Notes under the pieces: model-generated
Told to the model about the DNA's origin: nothing
Seen by the model: only the letters and a program-made list of their open reading frames with translations
Databases searched by the model: none
Part shown: positions 32,284-40,209 of the stretch, piece by piece
Layout of the letters: each line of letters starts with the position of its first letter
How positions within the stretch are numbered: the first letter of the stretch is position 1
Translations under genes and position numbers: made by a program
NCBI RefSeq assembly: GCF_005048155.1
Contig: NZ_SUMB01000005.1
Span: 419,372-483,371, forward strand
From: Streptomyces piniterrae
GTDB taxonomy: Bacteria > Actinomycetota > Actinomycetes > Streptomycetales > Streptomycetaceae
Length of the DNA stretch: 64,000 nucleotides
Direction of reading: 5' to 3'

Positions 32284-32324
32284 AGTGCGGGGCCTCATTC
32301 CCCGGAGGGATGAGGCCCCGCACT
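32284..32324. terminator. bidirectional terminator
   Basis: AGTGCGGGGCCTCAT (32284-32298) and its exact complement (32310-32324) form a 15-bp stem with an 11-nt loop between the convergent secreted-protein and aldehyde dehydrogenase genes. Confidence 0.9.
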
Positions 32325-32373
32325 TTCGCCGCGTAGGGCGGTACGCGGCCGCCGGAAGGCTCCGCGGCGAGCG

Positions 32374-33234
32374 TCAGACGCCCATCGGGTGCCAGACCGT
32401 CTTCGTCTCCAGGAAGGCGAGCAGGCGGTCGGTGCCGGGGTCGGCGGTCCAGTCCACCCGCCCCGGGCGCAGTACGCGCTTGAGGTTGTCGGCCGCGGCC
32501 GTCTCCAGGGACTTCGCCAACTCCGCGTCGGCGCCCGCGAGATCGATCGCGTTGACGTCCTGGTGGGCGGCGAGCGGCGGCGCGAGCTCCGCGGTACGGC
32601 CCGAGAGGATGTTGACCACACCACCCGGCACGTCGGAGGTGGCGAGCACCTCGGCCAGGGACAGCGCGGGCAGCGGGGCGCCCTCCGACGTCACCACGAC
32701 CGCCGTGTTGCCGGTGACGACGGCCGGCGCGATGACCGAAACCAGACCGAGGAACGACGACTCCTGGGGGGCCAGGACGGCGACCACACCGGTCGGCTCG
32801 GGGGCGGACAGGTTGAAGTACGGGCCCGCGACCGGGTTGGCGGAGCCGGCGATCTGGGCGACCTTGTCGGACCAGCCCGCGTACCAGACCCAGCGGTCGA
32901 TGGCCGCGTCCACCTGCGCCGCCGCCTTGGACTTCGACAGCCCCTCGGCGTCGGCGACCTCCGAGACGAACTGGTCCCGGCGGCCTTCGAGCATCTCCGC
33001 GACGCGGTAGAGGACCTGCCCGCGGTTGTACGCCGTGGCGCCGGACCAGCCGCCGAACGCCTTACGGGCGGCGACCACCGCATCGCGGGCGTCCTTGCGG
33101 GAGGACAGCGGCGCGTTGGCCAGCCAGTTGCCCTTTGCGTCGGTCACCTCGTACACCCGCCCGCTCTCGGACCGGGGGAACTTGCCCCCGACGTACAGCT
33201 TGTAGGTCTTGAGAACGCTCAAACGATCAGACAT
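32374..33234 (-). CDS. truncated aldehyde dehydrogenase-family protein without catalytic Cys
   Basis: 286 aa, similar to the N-terminal (NAD-binding) part of aldehyde dehydrogenases: KLYVGGKFPRSESGR, NAPLSSRKDARDAVVAARKA, WVWYAGWSDKVAQIAGSANP, GVVAVLAPQESSFLGLVSVI. Full-length enzymes are ~480 aa; here the catalytic Cys loop and the oligomerisation region are absent. Its ATG overlaps the stop of the full-length enzyme upstream by 8 nt, so the two are coupled and may form a hetero-complex. GGAGG lies 10 nt before the ATG. Whether it is a regulatory subunit is unknown. Confidence 0.82.
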   Translation of the reverse strand: MSDRLSVLKTYKLYVGGKFPRSESGRVYEVTDAKGNWLANAPLSSRKDARDAVVAARKAFGGWSGATAYNRGQVLYRVAEMLEGRRDQFVSEVADAEGLSKSKAAAQVDAAIDRWVWYAGWSDKVAQIAGSANPVAGPYFNLSAPEPTGVVAVLAPQESSFLGLVSVIAPAVVTGNTAVVVTSEGAPLPALSLAEVLATSDVPGGVVNILSGRTAELAPPLAAHQDVNAIDLAGADAELAKSLETAAADNLKRVLRPGRVDWTADPGTDRLLAFLETKTVWHPMGV

Positions 33235-34657
33235 TGAGGTACGCCTCCAGACCATGGCGGCCGCCCTCGCGGCCGGAGCCCGACTCCTTGTAGCCGCCGA
33301 ACGGCGAGGCCGGGTCGAACTTGTTGAACGTGTTGGACCAGATGACGCCCGCGCGCAGCTTGTTCGCCATCCACAGCATCCGGGAGCCCTTCTCCGTCCA
33401 GATGCCGGCGGACAGGCCGTACGGGGTGTTGTTGGCCTTCTCCACGGCCTCTTCCGGGGTGCGGAAGGTCAGCACGGACAGCACCGGGCCGAAGATCTCC
33501 TCGCGGGCGATGCGGTGCGCCTGGGTGACGCCGGTGAACAGCGTCGGCGCGAACCAGTAGCCGGCGGAGGGAAGTTCGCAGGCAGGGGCCCAGCGCTCGG
33601 CGCCCTCGGCCTCGCCCGCCTCGACCAGCGCGGTGATACGGGCCAGCTGCTCGGCGGAGTTGATGGCGCCGATGTCGGTGTTCTTGTCGAGCGGGTCGCC
33701 GACCCGGAGGGTGGCCATCCGCCGCTTGAGGGCGTCCAGCAGCTCGTCCTGGACCGACTCCTGGACCAGGAGGCGGGAGCCCGCGCAGCAGACGTGCCCC
33801 TGGTTGAAGAAGATGCCGTTGACGATGCCCTCGACGGCCTGGTCGATCGGGGCGTCGTCGAAGACGATGTTCGCCGCCTTGCCGCCCAGTTCGAGGGTGA
33901 CCTTCTTGTCGGTGCCGGCGACCGTACGGGCGATGGCCTTGCCGACCTCGGTGGAGCCGGTGAAGGCGACCTTGTTGACGTCGGGATGGGCGACGAGGGA
34001 GGCGCCGGTGGAGCCGTCGCCCGTGATGATGTTGACGACGCCCTTGGGGAGGCCCGCCTGGCGGCAGATGTCGGCGAAGAAGAGGGCGGACAGCGGGGTC
34101 GTCTCGGCGGGCTTGAGGACGACGGTGTTGCCCGTCGCCAGCGCCGGGGCGATCTTCCACGCCAGCATCAGGAGCGGGAAGTTCCAGGGGATGACCTGGC
34201 CGGCCACGCCGAGCGGGCGCGGGTTCGGACCGTAGCCCGCGTGGTCGAGCTTGTCGGCCCAGCCCGCGTAGTAGAAGAAGTGCGCGGCGACCAGCGGCAG
34301 GTCGGCGTCCCGGGACTCGCAGATCGGCTTGCCGTTGTCCAGCGACTCCAGGACGGCCAGCTCCCGCGAGCGCTCCTGGATGATCCGGGCGATCCGGAAG
34401 AGGTACTTGGCGCGCTCGGCGCCGGGCAGCGCGGACCACTTCTCGAAGGCCTTGCGGGCGGCCTTCACGGCGCGGTCGACGTCGTCGGAACCGGCCTGGG
34501 CGACCTCGGAGAGGACCTCCTCGGACGAGGGGGACACGGTCTTGAAGACCTTGCCGTCGGAGGCCGGGGCGAACTCGCCGTCGATGAACAGCCCGTAGGA
34601 CGGGGCGATGTCGACGACCGAGCGGGACTCGGGTGCGGGTGCGTAATCGAAGGTCAT
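33227..34657 (-). CDS. aldehyde dehydrogenase
   Basis: 476 aa, full-length NAD(P)-dependent aldehyde dehydrogenase. WNFPLLMLAWKIAPALATGN for the cofactor region, FTGSTEVGKAI, catalytic Glu in LELGGKAANIVF, catalytic Cys in NQGHVCCAGSRLLV, and EEIFGPVLSVL, ending FGGYKESGSGREGG. It starts 7 bp after the deoC stop on the same strand. DeoC releases acetaldehyde from deoxyribose-5-phosphate, so oxidation of acetaldehyde to acetate is the natural role in this operon (inferred). Confidence 0.93.
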   Translation of the reverse strand: MTFDYAPAPESRSVVDIAPSYGLFIDGEFAPASDGKVFKTVSPSSEEVLSEVAQAGSDDVDRAVKAARKAFEKWSALPGAERAKYLFRIARIIQERSRELAVLESLDNGKPICESRDADLPLVAAHFFYYAGWADKLDHAGYGPNPRPLGVAGQVIPWNFPLLMLAWKIAPALATGNTVVLKPAETTPLSALFFADICRQAGLPKGVVNIITGDGSTGASLVAHPDVNKVAFTGSTEVGKAIARTVAGTDKKVTLELGGKAANIVFDDAPIDQAVEGIVNGIFFNQGHVCCAGSRLLVQESVQDELLDALKRRMATLRVGDPLDKNTDIGAINSAEQLARITALVEAGEAEGAERWAPACELPSAGYWFAPTLFTGVTQAHRIAREEIFGPVLSVLTFRTPEEAVEKANNTPYGLSAGIWTEKGSRMLWMANKLRAGVIWSNTFNKFDPASPFGGYKESGSGREGGRHGLEAYLNV

Positions 34658-34664
34658 GGGTGCC

Positions 34665-35660
34665 TCAGTCCACCGTGACGTAGTCGGGGCCGGAGTAGCG
34701 GCCGGTGCTGAGCTTCTGGCGCTGCATCAGCAGGTCGTTCAGGAGGCTGGAGGCGCCGAACCGGAACCAGTCGGCGGTCAGCCAGGGCTCGCCGAGCGTC
34801 TCGTTGACCATCACCAGGTACTTGATGGCGTCCTTGGTCGTACGGATGCCGCCGGCCGGCTTCACCCCGACCTGGACACCGGTGGCGGCGTGGAAGTCAC
34901 GCACCGCCTCCAGCATGAGCAGGGTGACGGGCGGGGTGGCGTTGACGGCGACCTTGCCCGTCGACGTCTTGATGAAGTCGGCGCCCGCCAGCATCGCCAG
35001 CCAGGAGACCCGGCGGACGTTGTCGTACGTCTGGAGCTCACCGGTCTCGAAGATGACCTTCAGATGCGCGGCACTGCCGTCGGGCCTGGCGCACGCCTCC
35101 TTGACCTTCTTGATCTCCTCGAAGACCGACATGTAGCGGCCGGAGAGGAACGCGCCCCGGTCGATCACCATGTCGATCTCGTCGGCGCCGGCGGCGACCG
35201 CGTCACGGGTGTCGGCGAGCTTGACGGGCAGCGCGGCCCGGCCCGCCGGGAAGGCGGTGGCGACGGAGGCGACATGGATGCCGCTGCCGTTCAGGGCCTC
35301 CTTGGCGGTCGCCACCATGTCGGGGTAGACGCAGATCGCGGCGACCTTGGGGGCCGTGCGGTCCGTCGGGTCGGGGCTCACGCCCTTGGCGCACAGGGCC
35401 CGGACCTTGCCCGGGGTGTCCGCGCCTTCGAGAGTCGTCAGGTCGATCATCGAGATGGCGAGATCGATGGCGTACGCCTTCGCCGTCGTCTTGATCGAGC
35501 GGGTGCCGAGGGTGGCGGCGCGGGCCTGCAGGCCGACCGCGTCGACGCCGGGGAGGCCGTGGAGGAAGCGGCGCAGCGCACCGTCGTCGGCGGTCACGTC
35601 CGCCATTGACGCCAGACGCCCCGCGGCTTCCTTGCCGTATGCGGGAACAGTGATGGGCAT
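34665..35660 (-). CDS. deoC: deoxyribose-phosphate aldolase
   Basis: 331 aa, longer than the ~220-260 aa bacterial enzymes and like the larger DeoC forms. Splits 2-deoxyribose-5-phosphate into acetaldehyde and glyceraldehyde-3-phosphate. Visible: SMIDLTTLEG, AAICVYPDMV, VASVATAFPAG, DEIDMVIDRGAFLSG, VIFETGEL, and Schiff-base Lys in FIKTSTGKVAVNATP followed by VGVKPAGGIRTTKDA. ATG 35660 is used; GTG 35666 is also in frame. First gene of the deoC-aldehyde dehydrogenase operon, with a perfect CTACGCGCGTAG 19 bp upstream. Confidence 0.95.
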   Translation of the reverse strand: MPITVPAYGKEAAGRLASMADVTADDGALRRFLHGLPGVDAVGLQARAATLGTRSIKTTAKAYAIDLAISMIDLTTLEGADTPGKVRALCAKGVSPDPTDRTAPKVAAICVYPDMVATAKEALNGSGIHVASVATAFPAGRAALPVKLADTRDAVAAGADEIDMVIDRGAFLSGRYMSVFEEIKKVKEACARPDGSAAHLKVIFETGELQTYDNVRRVSWLAMLAGADFIKTSTGKVAVNATPPVTLLMLEAVRDFHAATGVQVGVKPAGGIRTTKDAIKYLVMVNETLGEPWLTADWFRFGASSLLNDLLMQRQKLSTGRYSGPDYVTVD

Positions 35661-35679
35661 GGTCACGAGGGGAGCATAT

Positions 35680-35691
35680 CTACGCGCGTAG
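35680..35691. promoter_or_regulatory. nucleoside-regulon operator upstream of deoC (perfect)
   Basis: CTACGCGCGTAG, 19 bp before the deoC ATG on the minus strand. Confidence 0.75.
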
Positions 35692-35753
35692 CGCAATGTC
35701 ATCCCCCCTGAGGGTCCGAATCCGGACGGAGAGCGCGGGCTCCCGCCGCGCCG

Positions 35754-35843
35754 CCTCGAAAGATGCGGCCTCGAAAGATGCGGCCTCGAAAGATGCCGCC
35801 TCGAAGGGTGCGGTCTTGAAGGGTGCGGCTTTGAAAGATGCCG
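35754..35843. repeat. 15-bp tandem repeat, six units
   Basis: Six head-to-tail units of consensus CCTCGAAAGATGCGG (35754, 35769, 35784, 35799, 35814, 35829). The first three are nearly identical and the last three diverge. It lies between the deoC operator and the start of the plus-strand membrane protein. The unit length is a multiple of three, so the region stays open on both strands, but no start codon or conserved protein supports coding. Confidence 0.9.
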
Positions 35844-35887
35844 TAACGCAATGTCCGGCATCCGGACGGTCGGGCAGAATCGGCGGC

Positions 35888-36520
35888 ATGACCAGCCCGG
35901 AACATTCCACCCCGCCGCAGAAGCAGAGCGCGGAGCGCAGCTACCGCTCGCCCGCGGCCATGGCCGGCGGCGTGCTGCTGCTCGTACTCGCCCTCTGGCT
36001 CGGCGGCGACGCGGTGTTGCGGGGCGACGCGCACACCAAGCTCACGGCGTTGTTCGCACTGCTGCTGCTGGTGCCGCTGGTGGTCGGCTTCACACTGCGG
36101 CCGATGGTGCGGGCCGACGAGGAACGGCTGCTGGTGCGCAATCCGTTCCGTACGATCACGCTGCCCTGGGGCGCCGTGGAGGAGCTGCGGGCGTCGTTCT
36201 CCGCCGAGGTGTTCACCAGCGGCGGCAAGTACCAGATGTGGGCCGTGCCGGTCTCGCTGCGGCAGCGCAAGAAGGCCAACCGGCGGGCGGAGCGCGGCGC
36301 GCGGGCGTCCGCCGGCGGCGGCTTCGGCGCCGGGGCCACCGACGCGGGCCCGGCGCCACGCGCCACGGCCGACCAGACCATGGACGAACTGCGCGGCATC
36401 AAGGAGCGCGTCGCCGCCGGTGAGGGCGCCCAGGGCGAGCCGGTGGTGCGCTGGGCGTACGAGATCATCGCGCCCTGCGTGGCGGGTGCGGTGGGGCTGG
36501 CGGTGCTGCTCGCGCTCTAG
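35888..36520 (+). CDS. PH-domain (YdbS-like) membrane protein
   Basis: 210 aa. Two membrane segments near the N-terminus (AGGVLLLVLALWLGG, LTALFALLLLVPLVVGF), then a bacterial PH-like domain: TLRPMVRADEERLLVRNP, then TITLPWGAVEELRASFS. A hydrophilic Ala/Gly-rich insert follows, and a C-terminal membrane segment. ATG 35888 is chosen, excluding the tandem repeat from the product; the frame is open upstream through the repeat. No functional assignment beyond the domain is possible. Confidence 0.82.
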   Translation: MTSPEHSTPPQKQSAERSYRSPAAMAGGVLLLVLALWLGGDAVLRGDAHTKLTALFALLLLVPLVVGFTLRPMVRADEERLLVRNPFRTITLPWGAVEELRASFSAEVFTSGGKYQMWAVPVSLRQRKKANRRAERGARASAGGGFGAGATDAGPAPRATADQTMDELRGIKERVAAGEGAQGEPVVRWAYEIIAPCVAGAVGLAVLLAL

Positions 36521-36550
36521 GGGCGCTTGTGCCGCGCCCCGTAGTTTTTT
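36520..36550 (+). terminator. Rho-independent terminator of the PH-domain gene
   Basis: GGGGCGC (36520-36526) pairs with GCGCCCC (36534-36540), followed by GTAG and TTTTTT (36545-36550). Starts on the last base of the stop codon. Confidence 0.85.
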
Positions 36551-36555
36551 CCCCG

Positions 36556-36584
36556 CCGCCCACCCCCCTTCGGGGGGTGGGCGG
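36556..36584. terminator. second hairpin between convergent genes
   Basis: CCGCCCACCCCCC (36556-36568) and GGGGGGTGGGCGG (36572-36584) form a 13-bp stem with a 3-nt loop, 64 bp after the leftward phosphopentomutase-type gene stop. Confidence 0.75.
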
Positions 36585-36647
36585 GTGTGGTGGTGCGGTT
36601 TCGGGTCCGGGTATCCGGCCCCAGCGGTGCGCCCTGCCAGGACGACG

Positions 36648-38330
36648 TCAGATACCCGCCGCCCCCGCCAGATCGCTCTTGATCGCCGCCAGCGCCGCGT
36701 CCGCCCGGCGGCGCGCCTCCGGGAGGGCCTGGGCCGAGGACACCGGGACCACGACCTCCAGGTAGCACTTGAGCTTGGGTTCGGTGCCGCTCGGGCGGAC
36801 CACGACCCGGCCGGCCTCCACGCCCGACTCCGGCGAACCGGACAGGTAGTAGCGCAGCCCGTCGGTCGGCGGCAGCGTCTCCGTGCCCTGGTTGAGGTCG
36901 TCGGAGGAGCTCACCGCCAGACCCGCGAGCACCGTCGGCGGCTGTTCGCGCAGCCTGCGCATGGCGTCGGCGATCAGCGACAGGTCCTCGACGCGTACCG
37001 AGAGCTGGTCGGTGGCGTGCAGGCCGAATTCCAGCGCCAGGTCGTCGAGCAGGTCGGTGAGGCAGCGCCCGGACTGCTTGAGCTCGGCCGCCAGCTCGGT
37101 GATCAGCAGGGCGGCGGTGATGCCGTCCTTGTCGCGGACGCCCTCCGGGTCGACGCAGTAGCCCAGCGCCTCCTCGAACGCGTACCGCAGACCGTCCACC
37201 CGGGCCAGCCACTTGAAGCCGGTCAGCGTCTCCTCGTAGGGGAGGGCGGAGGCGGCGGCGATACGGGACATCAGCTGGGAGGAGACGATCGTGGTCGCGA
37301 ACGTCCCGGTGGCCTGCTTGCCGACCAGGTGGGCGGCGAGCAGCGCGCCGACCTCGTCGCCGCGCAGCATCCGCCAGCCGTCCTTCGTGCCGGGTGCGGG
37401 CACGGCTACGGCGCAGCGGTCCGCGTCCGGGTCGTTGGCGAGAACGATATCGACGCTGCCGGGGCCCTTGGACCGCGCGGTGGCGAACGCGAGGTCCATC
37501 GCGCCGGGCTCTTCGGGGTTGGGGAAGGCGACCGTCGGGAAGTCCGGGTCCGGCTCGGCCTGCTCCGCGACGACCGTCGGGGCGGGGAAGCCGGCCCGCG
37601 CGAAGGCGGCGGTGAGGGTGTCCCGGCCGACGCCGTGCATGGGCGTGTAGACGACCTGGGTGTCGCGGGCGGAGCCCGGGGTCAGTACGGCGTCGGTACG
37701 CGCCAGGTAGGCCGTCAGGACCTCGTCGTCGAGGGTTTCCCAGCCGGACTCGGGGCGCGGTACGTCGTCCAGCGAGGCGACCGCCGCGATCTCGGCGGCG
37801 ATCTCGCCGTCCGCGGGCGGCACGATCTGCGAGCCGTCGCCCAGGTAGACCTTGTAGCCGTTGTCGCGCGGCGGGTTGTGGCTGGCGGTGACCTCGACGC
37901 CGGCCACCGCGCCCAGGTGCCTGATCGCGAAGGCCAGTACGGGGGTGGGCAGCGGGCGCGGCAGCACGGCGGCCCGCAGTCCGGCGCCGACCATGACGGC
38001 CGCGGTGTCCCGGGCGAACTCGGCGCTCTTGTGGCGCGCGTCGTAGCCGATGACGACGAGTCCCGCGCCGTCGCCCTTGGACTTCAGATACGCGGCGAGG
38101 CCGGCCGCCGCGCGGATGACCACCGAGCGGTTCATCCGCATGGGGCCCGCGCCCAGCTCGCCGCGCAGCCCGGCGGTGCCGAACTGGAGGGTGCCGGCGA
38201 AGCGGGCGGTCAGCTCGGTCGTGTCGTCGGCTTCGATGAGCTTGGACAGCTCGTCCCGGGTCTCCGGGTCGGGGTCCTCGGCCAGCCATGCCTCGGCCCG
38301 GTTGATCAGCTCCGCGGGATCGGTAGCCAC
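36648..38330 (-). CDS. phosphohexomutase/phosphopentomutase (PGM2 type)
   Basis: 560 aa alpha-D-phosphohexomutase. Family motifs: FGTAGLRGELGAGPMRMN at the start, phosphoserine loop TASHNPPRDNGYKVY, metal loop ANDPDADRCAV, sugar loop near GYCVDPEGVRDKDG, and phosphate loop VVRPSGTEPKLKCY. Proteins of this length and motif set (PGM2-like) often act as phosphopentomutases, turning (deoxy)ribose-1-phosphate into the 5-phosphate, exactly the step needed between DeoA/DeoD and DeoC encoded nearby. GTG start with CAGGAG 7 nt upstream. Phosphomannomutase activity cannot be excluded. Confidence 0.88.
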   Translation of the reverse strand: MATDPAELINRAEAWLAEDPDPETRDELSKLIEADDTTELTARFAGTLQFGTAGLRGELGAGPMRMNRSVVIRAAAGLAAYLKSKGDGAGLVVIGYDARHKSAEFARDTAAVMVGAGLRAAVLPRPLPTPVLAFAIRHLGAVAGVEVTASHNPPRDNGYKVYLGDGSQIVPPADGEIAAEIAAVASLDDVPRPESGWETLDDEVLTAYLARTDAVLTPGSARDTQVVYTPMHGVGRDTLTAAFARAGFPAPTVVAEQAEPDPDFPTVAFPNPEEPGAMDLAFATARSKGPGSVDIVLANDPDADRCAVAVPAPGTKDGWRMLRGDEVGALLAAHLVGKQATGTFATTIVSSQLMSRIAAASALPYEETLTGFKWLARVDGLRYAFEEALGYCVDPEGVRDKDGITAALLITELAAELKQSGRCLTDLLDDLALEFGLHATDQLSVRVEDLSLIADAMRRLREQPPTVLAGLAVSSSDDLNQGTETLPPTDGLRYYLSGSPESGVEAGRVVVRPSGTEPKLKCYLEVVVPVSSAQALPEARRRADAALAAIKSDLAGAAGI

Positions 38331-38633
38331 GTGATGCTCCTGACGGTGGATGCGGGTGGGGGGAGCGCTCGGCCGCCCGGCACGTCTGCCCCGTGCGCGT
38401 ACGTGGTGCGGTTACCCCGTAGGCGCGTGTTTCGTGCGGTCGAACCGGCCATACCGGCTATACGGGCCGGTGCCGCTCGGCCGGCACCGGCCGGTGCCGC
38501 TCGGCGGCGGGAGGCCGGAACGCGGCGGCGTCCGGTGGCCGTTGCGGCGCCGGACGGACGGCCGGCCCGGGGCGGCGGCGGGGCCGGCCCGGGGGCGTCA
38601 CGTACCCCCGGCCGGCCACCGTCCGCCACGGCC
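38331..38633. other. 303-bp intergenic region without a gene
   Basis: Very GC-rich spacer between the mutase and purine nucleoside phosphorylase genes, both leftward. It holds a 16-bp direct repeat GCCGGTGCCGCTCGGC (38466-38481 and 38490-38505) with the inverted form of its core in between, and further CCGGCC-rich inverted repeats near 38580-38620 that could terminate the phosphorylase transcript. No CTACGCGCGTAG copy is seen. Confidence 0.6.
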
Positions 38634-39455
38634 TCAGAGCTTGCCGAGCACCTGGGCGAGCAGGCTGCCCATCCGGGTCGCGGAGTCGCGGCCGGCCTGC
38701 AGCACCTCTTCGTGGTTGAGCGGCTCGCCCGTCATGCCGGCGGCGAGGTTCGTCACCAGCGACAGGCCCAGCACCTCGGCGCCGGCCTCGCGCGCCGCGA
38801 TGGCCTCCAGGACGGTGGACATACCGACCAGGTCGGCGCCCAGGGTCCGGATCATCTTGATCTCGGCAGGGGTCTCGTAGTGCGGGCCGGGGAACTGGGC
38901 GTAGACGCCCTCCTCCAGGCTCGCGTCGACCTCCTTGCACAGCGCGCGCAGCCGCGGCGAGTAGAGGTCGGTCAGGTCGACGAAGTTCGCGCCGACGATC
39001 GGGGAGGTGGCGGTGAGGTTGAGGTGGTCGCTGATGAGGACCGGCTGGCCGGGGCGCATGCCCTCGCGCAGACCGCCGCACCCGTTGGTGAGGACGACGG
39101 TCTTGGAGCCGGCGGCGGCGGCGGTGCGGACGCCGTGCGCGACGGCGGCGACTCCGCGGCCCTCGTAGTAGTGCGTACGGCCCAGGAAGACCAGCGCGCG
39201 CTTCTCGCCGACCCGGTACGAGCGGATCTTGCCGCCGTGTCCAGCGACGGCCGGGGGCGGGAAGCCGGGCAGCTCGGTGACCGGGAATTCGTGCTCGGGG
39301 GCGCCCAGGGCCTCGGCGGCCGGAGCCCAGCCGGAGCCCATCACCAGGGCGACGTCGTGGGTCTCGGCGCCGGTGAGCTCGCGCAGGCGCGCGGCGGCGG
39401 CGTCGGCGGCGCCCTGCGGGTCGCTCGCGATGTCCGGGGTAACAGATGCGTTCAC
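38634..39455 (-). CDS. purine nucleoside phosphorylase
   Basis: 273 aa, trimeric (PNP/MTAP-class) purine nucleoside phosphorylase: inosine or guanosine plus phosphate to base and ribose-1-phosphate. ALVMGSGWAPAAEAL, AGHGGKIRSY, VFLGRTHYYEGRG, VVLTNGCGGLREGM, then GPHYETPAEIKMIRTLGADLVGMSTVLEAIAAREAG (signature split over two motifs). Start GTG 39455; an operator lies 26 bp further upstream. It takes over the inosine produced by adenosine deaminase. A symbol such as deoD or punA would depend on convention. Confidence 0.93.
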   Translation of the reverse strand: MNASVTPDIASDPQGAADAAAARLRELTGAETHDVALVMGSGWAPAAEALGAPEHEFPVTELPGFPPPAVAGHGGKIRSYRVGEKRALVFLGRTHYYEGRGVAAVAHGVRTAAAAGSKTVVLTNGCGGLREGMRPGQPVLISDHLNLTATSPIVGANFVDLTDLYSPRLRALCKEVDASLEEGVYAQFPGPHYETPAEIKMIRTLGADLVGMSTVLEAIAAREAGAEVLGLSLVTNLAAGMTGEPLNHEEVLQAGRDSATRMGSLLAQVLGKL

Positions 39456-39480
39456 GCGGACGAGGGTAGCCGGTAAAAGC

Positions 39481-39492
39481 CTACGCGCGTAG
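39481..39492. promoter_or_regulatory. nucleoside-regulon operator upstream of the purine nucleoside phosphorylase (perfect)
   Basis: CTACGCGCGTAG, 25 bp before the GTG start on the minus strand. Confidence 0.75.
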
Positions 39493-39623
39493 ATGTCGCT
39501 GCCCACGGTGCTGGGATCGTTGTCTTGTGTCTTCCGACGAATCGCCGGCCGGGCGCGTCGCGCCACCCGTATGGGGCAGCCGCCGGCATGCGGCGGACCT
39601 GCGCGGCGACCGGGGCAAACGGA

Positions 39624-40061
39624 TCAGCAGGGCCGCTTGCGGAGTTCCATCACATAGTCGTGCGGCGCGCCCGCCGACTCCGCGGCGTCCGCGATCTCGC
39701 CCAGGTAGCGGGCGGACGGCAGACCGCCCTCGTAGCCGTTGAGGACGTAGCACCAGGCCGCCTCGTCGCCGTCGAGCGTGTGCACCCGCACCCGCATCCG
39801 GCGGTAGACGTCCATGCCCACGCCCTCCCAGCGGTCCATGGACTCCTCGTCCATGGGCGCGATGTCGTAGAGCGCGACGAAGACCTGGGAGCGGGGGGCC
39901 TCGACGATCGTCGCCAGTGAGCCCTCCCACCCCATCTGCTCGCCGCCGAAGGTCAGCCGCCAGCCGTTGAGCCAGCCGGTGCCGCGCAGCGGTGAGTGCG
40001 GTGCGCGGCGTGACATCAGCCGCGCGTCGAGGTTGCCGGCGTACGCGGCGTAGAGCGACAT
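39624..40061 (-). CDS. gamma-glutamylcyclotransferase-like protein
   Basis: 145 aa, GGCT/AIG2-like fold. MSLYAAYAGNLDARLMSRRAPHS corresponds (over two stretches) to the YxSNL motif region of cyclotransferases, here AYAGNLD; Glu in DEESMDRWEGVG is at the position of the family acid. YVLNGYEGGLPS and YLGEIADAAE follow. Divergent from the LpdA-like gene with 148 bp between. Substrate unproven. Confidence 0.8.
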   Translation of the reverse strand: MSLYAAYAGNLDARLMSRRAPHSPLRGTGWLNGWRLTFGGEQMGWEGSLATIVEAPRSQVFVALYDIAPMDEESMDRWEGVGMDVYRRMRVRVHTLDGDEAAWCYVLNGYEGGLPSARYLGEIADAAESAGAPHDYVMELRKRPC

Positions 40062-40209
40062 GGTTCCGAGGGTACGGGAGGTTATCGGGTGGGCCCGTGG
40101 TACGGGCGATTCGCGGCGCCGCGCCGGTCGGGGCGTCACCGGGCCGTGCCGGGGACACGAAACGGCCCCCGGAGCGAGCGGCGTACGCGCGTGCGGGACA
40201 ATGGGGTAC

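Noticed and set aside
35699..36034. Repeat protein read from the 15-bp tandem array
   Set aside because: Both strands are open only because 15 is a multiple of three; no start context or conserved sequence supports translation.
40183..40194. GTACGCGCGTGC as another nucleoside-regulon operator in front of the LpdA-like gene
   Set aside because: Three mismatches to CTACGCGCGTAG, symmetry broken at the outer bases, and the gene has no nucleoside link.
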